A DNA stretch of 22,373 bases. Origin: Chloroflexi bacterium UBA5189. Lineage in GTDB: Bacteria; Chloroflexota; Limnocylindria; Limnocylindrales; CSP1-4. The stretch spans positions 1-22,373 of the forward strand of contig DHWF01000022.1 of assembly GCA_002413045.1 (NCBI GenBank). Direction: 5' to 3'. Made by a program: the position numbers and the translations under genes. Shown piece after piece: positions 1 to 5,920 of this stretch (the first letter of the stretch is position 1; each line of letters begins with the position of its first letter). Below the pieces are notes generated by a model, which ran no database searches, was not told the origin of the DNA, and saw only the letters and a list, made by a program, of their open reading frames with translations.

Positions 1-345
1 AAGGTCTCGCAGGAGCCGGTCTCCCTCGAGACCCCGATCGGCGAGGAGGAGGACTCCCACCTCGGCGACTTCATCGAGGACCGCGGCGCCCTGGCCCCGG
101 CCGAGGCGGCCTCGCATCAGCTCCTCAAGGAGCAGGTCGAGAGTGTCCTCGACTCGCTGACCGGCCGCGAGCGGCGCGTCCTGCAGCTCCGCTTCGGCCT
201 CGAGGACGGGCGTGCCCGGACCCTCGAAGAGGTCGGCAAGGAGTTCAACGTGACCCGCGAGCGGATCCGCCAGATCGAGGCAAAGGCGTTGCGCAAGCTC
301 CGCCACCCGTCCCGCAGCCGCAAGCTCAAGGACTACCTCGAGTAA
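1..345 (+). CDS. rpoD: Primary sigma factor RpoD/SigA, C-terminal fragment (5' end outside window)
   Basis: Reading frame 1 is open from the first base to the TAA at 343-345, giving 114 residues of the sigma-70 C-terminus. The segment starts at the region 3 to 4 linker ('SLETPIGEEEDSHLGDFIED', the usual housekeeping-sigma wording). Region 4 follows, with 'LTGRERRVLQLRFGL' (4.1) and the helix-turn-helix 'TLEEVGKEFNVTRERIRQIE' (4.2), which binds the -35 element. It ends in the family-typical 'ALRKLRHPSRSRKLKDYLE'. This wording is that of group 1 (vegetative) sigma factors and not of ECF or sporulation sigmas, so the product would direct RNA polymerase to most promoters in the window. A small PAS-like gene begins 5 bp after the stop. 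Confidence 0.95.
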   Translation, partial: KVSQEPVSLETPIGEEEDSHLGDFIEDRGALAPAEAASHQLLKEQVESVLDSLTGRERRVLQLRFGLEDGRARTLEEVGKEFNVTRERIRQIEAKALRKLRHPSRSRKLKDYLE

Positions 346-350
346 GCCGC

Positions 351-692
351 GTGGCTGATCGTTCCAGCCTGCCGGGCGCCCACGCGCCCGAGCAGCAGCC
401 GGTCGCGCTCCTGTATGGGCGCGGCCGGCAGATCGTCCACGCCAACCCCGCCTTCGTGCGCGAGTTCGGCGCGTGCACGGGCATGCCGGCCGAGGAGGCC
501 CTCGTCGACATGCCTCGAATCGTCTTCGAGGTGGTCGATCGCGCCTTCGATGCCGGTCGCCCCCTCGCGACATGGGTCACCATCGGCGCAACGCGCCGCC
601 GCCTGACCGTTGCGCCCCGCCGAGACGTCGAAACCGGCGAGATCTACGGCGTCGCCATCCGCCTCGCCTCGGCTGACCCGCCCGCTGGCTAG
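351..692 (+). CDS. Small single-domain PAS-like protein
   Basis: This is a 113-residue protein with a GTG start 5 bp after the rpoD stop. No clear ribosome-binding site precedes it, so it is probably translated by coupling to rpoD. Residues about 18-110 read like a PAS fold: 'VALLYGRGRQIVHANPAFVREF' (first strands and the N-A-x-F turn), a middle helix around 'AEEALVDMPRIVFEVVDRAF', and C-terminal strands 'TWVTIGATRRRLTVAPRRD' and 'IYGVAIRLA'. No kinase, cyclase or DNA-binding domain is attached. It could sense a small ligand or bind a partner; neither is shown by the sequence. The PAS call is by eye from pattern and length, and the small size leaves room for a different alpha/beta fold. Confidence 0.7.
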   Translation: MADRSSLPGAHAPEQQPVALLYGRGRQIVHANPAFVREFGACTGMPAEEALVDMPRIVFEVVDRAFDAGRPLATWVTIGATRRRLTVAPRRDVETGEIYGVAIRLASADPPAG

Positions 693-700
693 CGCCGCTC

Positions 701-970
701 CATACGTCCCAGGTCTGAACGGAACGACCAACGCTCGGGCGGCACAGGATGTCGTGCGTTCATACGCCCCGCGTCTGAAGGGAACGAGCGACAGCTCGGA
801 GGCCGCCCTGGTTGTTCGAAGCTGACGCCCCACGAATGAACTGAACGACGTTCGACGTGGGGAAGTCCCATCTCGTTTGGTTCATACCCCCCACGTAGCA
901 ATGCACGAGACGCAGAGGTCCTGCAGGCAATGTCGTGCCGTTCATACGCCCCGCGTATGCCGGAGGCGGG
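701..970. repeat. Array of five degenerate palindromic repeats, 60-61 bp period
   Basis: Related elements begin at 701, 761, 822, 883 and 943, a spacing of 60, 61, 61 and 60 bp. The clearest copy (758-780) has arms GTTCATACGC and GCGTCTGAAC around CCC, which pair as a 10-bp stem with one mismatch. Copies 1-3 continue into a conserved 'GAACGAC/GAACGAG' tail, while copies 4 and 5 keep mainly the left half. The stretches between cores are also related: the ends of units 1 and 4 share 'TGTCGTGC' just before the core. This makes it an eroded tandem repeat, not identical repeats with unique spacers. It fills the gap between two convergent genes, and copy 5 supplies the last codons and stop of the XRE gene. 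Confidence 0.75.
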
Positions 971-1622
971 GGACCACGACGATCGCGCTGCCCGCGGGTC
1001 GCTCGCCAGCGCGAAGGCGTGCGAGAACGTCTCGAGTCTGAATCGGAAGCTCCAAGCGGAACAGCGGTTGTGCTTCCCTGAGGAATTGGCGCACGGTGCG
1101 GGTGTCTCGGACGAGAAGAAGCACACCGTCGACTCCGCCATCCCGAACCTTGAGGTGCAGTCGTCGAAGGAGGGCCTGTGCATCGCGAGGCGCGGTCTCA
1201 CCTTCGATGCCGAACAGCCAACCAGGCCCACGAACCGTGCAATCCCACGAGCGCTGATCGCCGGGCAGAGGCAAGGGCACCTCAGTGGCCCAACCGAGGA
1301 TCGGGTGAAGCACGGCCCGGAAGTCCCCGAGCAGCTCGGTCTGCGGCGCGTCACGCAGCGGGTTCGGGCCGGGATAGAGCTTGCTCACGAGGTCGAGCCC
1401 GACCACCGCCGCAAGTCGCGCCAGCGTGACGAATGGCACGTTCGGCGATCGAGCTCGTTCGACCCTGCTGACTTCTGCGTTCGAGATGCCTAGCGCTGCC
1501 GCGACCTGATCGATGCTCAAGCCAGCGCCAATGCGGGCCTGTCGAAGCTCTGCCCCGATCCGGACAAGCGCTGCGCGGCCTAAGCGAAGCCCCCGGTCGG
1601 CAGGTCGCTCTCGTGTCGCCAA
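942..1622 (-). CDS. XRE-family helix-turn-helix protein with conserved C-terminal domain
   Basis: This is a 226-residue protein with an apparent TTG start at 1622 and no strong Shine-Dalgarno. Residues about 22-80 form an XRE/Cro-C1 HTH: 'IGAELRQARIGAGLSIDQVA', then 'ALGISNAEVSRVERAR' as the recognition part. A separate domain (about 95-210) has ordered acidic/basic positions: 'RSWDCTVRG', 'GIEGETAPRDAQALLRRLHL', 'KVRDGGVDGVLLLVRDT'. This pattern recurs in HTH proteins of high-GC bacteria and vaguely resembles a PD-(D/E)XK-like core; that is inference. The last eight codons (RLRHTRGV) and the TGA lie inside repeat copy 5. The gene is divergent from amt, with 136 bp between the starts. It is likely a DNA-binding regulator; target unknown. 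Confidence 0.8.
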   Translation of the reverse strand: MATRERPADRGLRLGRAALVRIGAELRQARIGAGLSIDQVAAALGISNAEVSRVERARSPNVPFVTLARLAAVVGLDLVSKLYPGPNPLRDAPQTELLGDFRAVLHPILGWATEVPLPLPGDQRSWDCTVRGPGWLFGIEGETAPRDAQALLRRLHLKVRDGGVDGVLLLVRDTRTVRQFLREAQPLFRLELPIQTRDVLARLRAGERPAGSAIVVVPRLRHTRGV

Positions 1623-1668
1623 GGGCCGGATCGTTGCATTGGAGGCTTATTCGGCGCTTACGCGGTCG

Positions 1669-1676
1669 TGTATAAC
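1669..1676. promoter_or_regulatory. Overlapping divergent -10-like elements between xre and amt
   Basis: TATAAC (1671-1676, plus) faces amt, and TATACA read on the minus strand (1669-1674) faces the XRE gene; the two share their central TATA. This is the most AT-rich spot of the 136-bp gap. No good -35 is visible on either strand. Implied leaders are about 76 nt for amt and about 40 nt for xre. The call is tentative. Confidence 0.4.
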
Positions 1677-1758
1677 GGCGCCAATCGGTGGGTCGCGCGT
1701 CGAGCGAGGCCTGCTACAAGACGGCGGCGATGGCCGCCATGACAGGTGAGGCGTCGCG

Positions 1759-2982
1759 ATGCAAGGGCTCGACACCGGCAACACCGGGTTCATGCTGCTG
1801 TGCACCAGCCTGGTGATGCTCATGACGCCGGGGCTGGCGTTCTTCTACGGCGGGCTGGTGGGCCGGAAGAACGTGCTCGCGATCATGATGCAGAGCTTCG
1901 TCTCGATGGGCTGGACGACCGTGATCTGGTTCGCAGTTGGCTACTCGCTGTGCTTCTCCGGCGACACCGGCGGGATCATCGGCAATCTCGACAAGGCCTT
2001 CCTGAACGGCGTGAAGCTCGATTCGCCGTCCGCGCTCAATCCATCGATCCCGGAGATCGTGTTCATCGCCTACCAGATGATGTTCGCGATCATCACACCG
2101 GCACTGATCACGGGCGCGTTCGCCAATCGCGTGACGTTCAAGGCATACATGGTCTTCCTGACCCTGTGGCTGCTGTTCGTGTACTTCCCGTTCGTCCACA
2201 TGATCTGGGGCGGCGGGCTCCTCGCGAAGTGGGGCGTGCTCGACTTCGCCGGCGGCATCGTGGTCCACAACATCGCGGGATTGGCGGCGCTCGCCTCCGT
2301 GCTCTACGTCGGGCGTCGGAAGGTGACCGAGGGTGGCCCGCACAGCATCCCGCTGGTCGCGCTGGGGACGGGCCTCCTGTGGTTCGGCTGGTACGGCTTC
2401 AATGCCGGCAGCGAGTTCAAGGTCGATTCGACGACCGCCGTCGCGTTCCTCAACACGGACATCGCTGCGTCGTTCGCCGCGATCGCCTGGCTCGCGACGG
2501 GCTGGTTCTTCGAGAAGCGCCCGAGCTTCCTCGGGCTGCTGACGGGCGCCGTCGCGGGACTCGCGACGATCACGCCGGCCGCGGGCTACGTATCGCCCGT
2601 CGCCGCCGTGGTCATCGGCATCGTGTCGGGCGTCGTCTGCTACGGCGCGGTGGCGCTCAAGAACCGGCTCAAGTGGGACGACGCGCTCGACGTGTGGGGC
2701 GTCCACGGCGTCGGCGGGTTCATCGGGATCCTGCTGCTCGGCCTGTTCGCGACGACCGCGTTCAACCCTGCCGGCACCGACGGGCTCCTCGCCGGGAACC
2801 CGGAGTTCTTCCTGAAGCAGCTGGCCGCCGTGCTCCTGTCCTCCGTGTGGGCGTTCGGGTTCACCTACGGCATGCTCTGGCTGATCGATCGGGTGACACC
2901 CGTTCGGGTGGGAGCACAGGTCGAGGAAGTTGGCCTCGATTCGGGGCTGCATGGCGAGGAGGCATACGTCGGGGCGCTCTGA
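1759..2982 (+). CDS. amt: Ammonium transporter, Amt/MEP/Rh family
   Basis: This is a 407-residue polytopic membrane protein, normal Amt length, for uptake of ammonium across the cytoplasmic membrane. The ATG at 1759 follows GGTGAGG with a 7-nt gap. The family signature 'DFAGGIVVHNIAGLAALAS' lies at 162-180 and supplies the conserved pore Asp (162) and first twin His (170). The second twin His is in 'VWGVHGVGGFIG' (His316). The phenylalanine-gate region and the N-terminal 'TPGLAFFYGGLVGRKN' are intact. The tail is short and ends 'HGEEAYVGAL', a common Amt ending. No GlnK/GlnB gene sits next to it, which is unusual since amtB and glnK are often paired; a PII gene may lie elsewhere. Its 3' end runs into a tandem repeat and a strong hairpin. 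Confidence 0.97.
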   Translation: MQGLDTGNTGFMLLCTSLVMLMTPGLAFFYGGLVGRKNVLAIMMQSFVSMGWTTVIWFAVGYSLCFSGDTGGIIGNLDKAFLNGVKLDSPSALNPSIPEIVFIAYQMMFAIITPALITGAFANRVTFKAYMVFLTLWLLFVYFPFVHMIWGGGLLAKWGVLDFAGGIVVHNIAGLAALASVLYVGRRKVTEGGPHSIPLVALGTGLLWFGWYGFNAGSEFKVDSTTAVAFLNTDIAASFAAIAWLATGWFFEKRPSFLGLLTGAVAGLATITPAAGYVSPVAAVVIGIVSGVVCYGAVALKNRLKWDDALDVWGVHGVGGFIGILLLGLFATTAFNPAGTDGLLAGNPEFFLKQLAAVLLSSVWAFGFTYGMLWLIDRVTPVRVGAQVEEVGLDSGLHGEEAYVGAL

Positions 2983-3023
2983 GGCGAGGGGCGCGCTGAG
3001 GCGAGGGGCGCGCTGAGGCGAGG
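2980..3023. repeat. 17-bp tandem repeat starting in the amt stop codon
   Basis: TGAGGCGAGGGGCGCGC occurs at 2980-2996 and 2997-3013, with a third partial copy (TGAGGCGAGG) at 3014-3023. The first TGA is the amt stop. The copies are identical, pointing to recent slippage or duplication. Confidence 0.9.
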
Positions 3024-3044
3024 CTCGACCAGCGGGTATGGAAA

Positions 3045-3070
3045 GGGCCCGCGCCTTGCGGCGCGGGCCC
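3045..3070. terminator. Bidirectional hairpin terminator between amt and the VOC gene
   Basis: A perfect 11-bp stem GGGCCCGCGCC / GGCGCGGGCCC closes a TTGC loop (3056-3059). It lies between two convergent genes (amt ends 2982, VOC ends 3102). There is no long T-run on either side, as is common in high-GC genomes, so termination efficiency is uncertain. Confidence 0.75.
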
Positions 3071-3101
3071 GAGGGTTGCGACGCGCGATGTCGCCGCTCG
3101 A

Positions 3102-3443
3102 CTACTCGCTGAGACCGACGACGTGGCCCTCAGGATCCGCGAACATCGCGATGGTGTTCCCGGGCGCGGGGCTGAACTTCGGCATGACGGTCTTGCCGCC
3201 GAGCTTCTCGACCTGGGCGAGGGTGGCGTCGATGCTGTCGACCCAGACGTAAAAGGTGACCCAGCCGGTGCCGCCGTCCGGTGCCGGGCCGGTCCCGAGG
3301 ATGATCCCCGAGTCGTCCGCATTGGTCATGGCGTAGCCGCCCGGCAGGTCGGTGTTCTGCTTCCAGCCGAACACATCCCCATAGAACTTGTGAAGTGCGG
3401 GGCCGTCCTTCCCGACGACCTCGGCATGCACGATCTTCGGCAC
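3102..3443 (-). CDS. Glyoxalase/bleomycin-resistance (VOC) superfamily protein
   Basis: This is a 113-residue protein. The frame is open further upstream, but GTG 3443 is preceded by a perfect AGGAGG (3452-3457) with 8-nt spacing and starts the protein at the first VOC strand, so I chose it. Two beta-alpha-beta-beta-beta modules are visible: 'KIVHAEVVGKDGPALHKFYG' with 'VFGWKQN', then 'GWVTFYVWVDSIDATLAQVE' with 'MFADPEGHVVGLSE'. The C-terminal 'DPEGHVVGL' is the usual VOC ending. Members bind a metal or small ligand; the substrate is not evident here and many short members have no known enzyme activity. It is convergent with amt, and upstream lies a decayed acetyltransferase gene. Confidence 0.88.
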   Translation of the reverse strand: MPKIVHAEVVGKDGPALHKFYGDVFGWKQNTDLPGGYAMTNADDSGIILGTGPAPDGGTGWVTFYVWVDSIDATLAQVEKLGGKTVMPKFSPAPGNTIAMFADPEGHVVGLSE

Positions 3444-3555
3444 GTGGTGATCCTCCTGGAGCTGCTGGTTCGGGGCCGATCGGCCGCCGTCATGACATCG
3501 ACGAACGGCATCCGCGGAATCGACAGCCCGACACGAGAATCCTGCGCCCGATCTG

Positions 3556-3783
3556 TCAAGGATGCGTTCCGAGCTCGCAGCGGACGACCACACGCGGATG
3601 GATCTTCGACGGATCGGATGCCCGATCGGCGACGACGACGAAGCTTGCCTTCGTGAACATCGACACGGTGCCGCCGAAGGCCGATTCGGCCGGGATCGTC
3701 GCACCAGCGCGGATCGCCGCCCTCGCGGACGAGTGCCGCCAGGGCGTCCCACGTCTCCCCGTCAACGGCTCGACCCGCAACAT
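3556..3783 (-). pseudogene. Remnant of a GNAT-like acetyltransferase (frameshifted, centre missing)
   Basis: From ATG 3783 the frame reads MLRVEPLTG and then becomes nonsense. Shifting by one base after the G-run (about 3757-3760) continues as 'ETWDALAALVREGGDPRWC', which reads like the N-terminus of one GNAT subfamily ('PLTPETWDALAAL...GGDPRWCWC'). Back in the ATG frame, the end 'GGTVSMFTKASFVVVADRA' plus 'PRVVVRCELG' resembles the C-terminus of the same family ('TxSMFxxAGFxVV...RPxVRxxL'). About 100 residues that should lie between, including the acetyl-CoA loop, are absent. The simplest reading is an internal deletion plus a one-base frameshift. The family match is from memory of its pattern, not a search. 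The alternative is a chance 75-residue ORF. Confidence 0.5.
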
Positions 3784-3824
3784 CCCCCGTATAGTGCCGC
3801 CGCCGTCGCCGCCGATCCGACCGG

Positions 3825-4337
3825 TCAGTCGGAGCTCAGCGCCGCACAGACATCGACGGCGCTGCCGGAGTATTCAAAGAGCGTCACGAACCCGGTGTTC
3901 AGGTCCAGCTCTTCATGTGCCTTTCCGAAGATGGCGAACAGACCACTGCCGGTCCCGATCGGGTTGGCGTCTCCGTCAAAGAAGAAGAACGGCGTCACAC
4001 CGTTTGCGTCGAGAACAAAGGTGTCGCTGTCCCCACCAAAAGAGAGACGCTGGCCACCAGGGATCAGGAGGTTCGCCCCCGAATCAAGATTCGTCACAAG
4101 GGTCGACGCGACGCCGGTCACGACCGTCGCTCGCGGAGATCCGAATCGATCGAAGAACGTCGTCATGGTCTGTCGATTGAACGGGCTCTCCAGGCGGACA
4201 GGGAACGAACAGACCTGCCCGGCGGCGAATTCGAGCGGCTCATTCGGAACCGGCTCGCGGGTAGGACGCGCCGCGGCAGCGCCCGTCGCGCTCAACAGGA
4301 GAAGGCAGGACGCGAGGGCCACCGACAGTCGACGCAT
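3825..4337 (-). CDS. Secreted protein of unknown function
   Basis: This is a 170-residue protein starting at ATG 4337, chosen because it places a textbook signal peptide at the N-terminus (MRRLSVALASCLLLLSATGAAAA, cleavage after AAA) and has GGAG 8 nt upstream; the upstream start would add 11 charged residues. The mature part contains 'CSFPVRLE', 'TMTTFFDRFGSPRATVVTGV', and glycine/phenylalanine-rich strands ('GVTPFFFFDG'). It looks like an all-beta exported domain with two cysteines (near the start of the mature part and at 'VDVCAAL'), possibly disulfide-bonded. Similar uncharacterised exported proteins are common in soil actinobacteria and Chloroflexota. Function unknown. Confidence 0.82.
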   Translation of the reverse strand: MRRLSVALASCLLLLSATGAAAARPTREPVPNEPLEFAAGQVCSFPVRLESPFNRQTMTTFFDRFGSPRATVVTGVASTLVTNLDSGANLLIPGGQRLSFGGDSDTFVLDANGVTPFFFFDGDANPIGTGSGLFAIFGKAHEELDLNTGFVTLFEYSGSAVDVCAALSSD

Positions 4338-4464
4338 GGCGGGCACTCCAACTCGTCTTCGGACGCACATGGCGCCGGGGCTGGCTGCGTGCGGTCCGGG
4401 TCGGCAGGAGGATCGGCCTCGAAACGAGGGCTGTCAATGTGTGCGATCGATTTCGCGCGGCGCG

Positions 4465-4905
4465 TCAGCTCGGAGCGGGAATCCCGTGCTTCCAGCGGCG
4501 CTGCAGCATGACGCACTCGTTGTCGGGGACCGCGACCGACATGTGGACGTGGACGACCCGCCAGCCGACCGCCTCGCGCTGGAGCACGGCGCTCATCCGC
4601 ATCTGCGCGCGCGTGCCATCGGCGAAGATCCACGTCGGCTGATCGGCGAACCACCCGACGTCGCCGTTCGCATACCCGACCGGGTTCGGTCCGGGCTCCA
4701 GCCCCTCGCCCGGCTCCTGGGTCCCGCTGCGCAACGTCGCCTGGTCATCGACCCATTCGCCGGCCGAGCCGATGAAGACCAACGCCGGATCCCTCGAGAT
4801 GAGATCGTTCGCCGCATCGGACTCGCCCGCCAGCATCCGCCGATGGAGCTCGAGGACCGTTTCGCGAATCTCCGCTGATGGAGCCATGGACTGGGTCACG
4901 GTCAT
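4465..4905 (-). CDS. SnoaL-like / NTF2-fold protein
   Basis: This is a 146-residue protein of SnoaL_3/DUF4440 type, a cone-shaped alpha+beta NTF2 fold. Visible elements are the N-terminal helices 'AEIRETVLELHRRMLAGES', 'RDPALVFIGSAGEWVDD', 'PTWIFADGTRAQMRMSAVLQ' and the closing strand 'GWRVVHVHMSVAVPDNE'. Members may be enzymes, binding modules or stress proteins; nothing here fixes the substrate. Its start codon overlaps the stop of the upstream sulfurtransferase gene as ATGA (4902-4905), and GGAGG lies 7 nt upstream inside that gene. The pair is therefore very likely co-transcribed and translationally coupled. Confidence 0.85.
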   Translation of the reverse strand: MTVTQSMAPSAEIRETVLELHRRMLAGESDAANDLISRDPALVFIGSAGEWVDDQATLRSGTQEPGEGLEPGPNPVGYANGDVGWFADQPTWIFADGTRAQMRMSAVLQREAVGWRVVHVHMSVAVPDNECVMLQRRWKHGIPAPS

Positions 4906-5825
4906 CGTTGCGCCTCCACGCTGGCTGGTGGCTCGCCCGGATCCGGTCCGGTCGCGACCGGCTCGCCGGAACGGCTCCAGTCGGAATACGAGCCGACGTA
5001 CAGGATCGGGTCGGGCAGCCCGGCGGCGCGCATCGCGAGCGAGTGGTGCGTCGCCGAGGTCCCGCTGCCACAGGAGACCACGACCTCGGACTGGCTGGAC
5101 GGCGTGATCCCCAGGTTCGAATACCGCTCGAGCAACCCGGGCACGTCCTTCACGAGCCCAGCCTCGTCGAGGTTCGCGCCGTACGGCGCGCTGATCGCCG
5201 TCGGGATATGGCCCGCAACTGGGTCGATCGGCTCGACCTCGCCCCGATACCGCTCGGGCGCCCGCGCATCGAGCAGGGTCAGGGTGCCGAGGCGATCCTT
5301 GAGGTCCTCACGGTCGATGACCCCGGTCCATGGCCCCGCGAGGGTGAGCGTTGCCGCAGCGGGGGGTCCGACCGAAACGGCCGTCGACAGGGCATGCCCC
5401 GAGGCGATCCAGGCCTTGATCCCGCCGTCGAGGACGGCGACGGACTCGCCGTCGATCCCGCGACGCCCGAAGCCGAGGTTGTCGAGCATCCACCACAGTC
5501 GCGCGGCCACCCAGCCACCGACGTCGTCGTACCCGACAACGCGGGCCCCGTCGCCGATCCCGGCCGCTGCCATCCGGGCCGCGAACGCTGCCGGGTCGGG
5601 GAGGGGATGGCGGCCCGGCGCCCCGAAGCCGTTCGGATCCGCGAGGTCGTCGTCGAGGTCGAGGAAGATCGCGCCGGGAATGTGACCGGCGAGGTACGCC
5701 GCGTGGCCCTCGCCCGGGCGCCCGAGATACCAGCGCAGGTCCACGACGATGGGCGGGTCTGACTCGGCGAGCCACGCGGAGAGCCGATCGACCGAAACGA
5801 GCGGCGACGGTGCTGCAACGACCAT
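4902..5825 (-). CDS. sseA: Thiosulfate/3-mercaptopyruvate sulfurtransferase (tandem rhodanese)
   Basis: This is a 307-residue protein with two rhodanese domains, the normal length for the family, which transfers sulfane sulfur from thiosulfate or 3-mercaptopyruvate to an acceptor. The N-terminal domain (about 10-145: 'VVDLRWYLG', 'GHIPGAIFLDLDDDLAD', 'VVGYDDVGGWVAARLWWML') has Asp-Asp where a catalytic Cys would be, as expected of the structural half. The C-terminal domain (165-290) carries the active loop 'VVVSCGSGTSA' with Cys252. CGSGxTA-type loops are typical of mercaptopyruvate sulfurtransferases, so that substrate is favoured but not certain. TAGCCT lies 7 nt upstream of the ATG, suggesting a very short leader. 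It is followed by a coupled SnoaL-like gene. Confidence 0.93.
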   Translation of the reverse strand: MVVAAPSPLVSVDRLSAWLAESDPPIVVDLRWYLGRPGEGHAAYLAGHIPGAIFLDLDDDLADPNGFGAPGRHPLPDPAAFAARMAAAGIGDGARVVGYDDVGGWVAARLWWMLDNLGFGRRGIDGESVAVLDGGIKAWIASGHALSTAVSVGPPAAATLTLAGPWTGVIDREDLKDRLGTLTLLDARAPERYRGEVEPIDPVAGHIPTAISAPYGANLDEAGLVKDVPGLLERYSNLGITPSSQSEVVVSCGSGTSATHHSLAMRAAGLPDPILYVGSYSDWSRSGEPVATGPDPGEPPASVEAQR

Positions 5826-5832
5826 GGGCGCG

Positions 5833-5838
5833 AGGCTA
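5833..5838 (-). promoter_or_regulatory. TAGCCT -10-like element just upstream of sseA
   Basis: Read on the minus strand, TAGCCT is followed by 7 nt and then the sseA ATG (5825). No Shine-Dalgarno lies in that gap. The arrangement fits a leaderless or near-leaderless transcript. Confidence 0.5.
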
Positions 5839-5920
5839 CCGCGCCGACCGGATCACCGCTCGCCCGCCGGACCGAAGCTCGCCTGCGGAACTCGCGCGTC
5901 GGTCGCGGCGTCTCGCGGCC

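Noticed and set aside
701..970. CRISPR array (about 29-bp repeats, about 31-bp spacers)
   Set aside because: The repeats differ from one another at many positions, the 'spacers' of units 1 and 4 are related, and no cas gene is in the window. A degenerate tandem array fits better.
930..1493. 187-residue plus-strand ORF opposite the XRE gene
   Set aside because: It begins inside the repeat array and is an antisense shadow with no recognisable domain.
1714..2952. 412-residue open frame antisense to amt
   Set aside because: It is a GC-rich shadow frame full of Arg/Glu/His with no domain, and it lies exactly opposite a clear Amt gene.
5810..5920. Longer start (GTG 5810) for the META-domain protein
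   Set aside because: It overlaps the divergent sseA start and puts a long Arg-rich segment before the signal peptide. GTG 5921 gives a normal lipoprotein signal.
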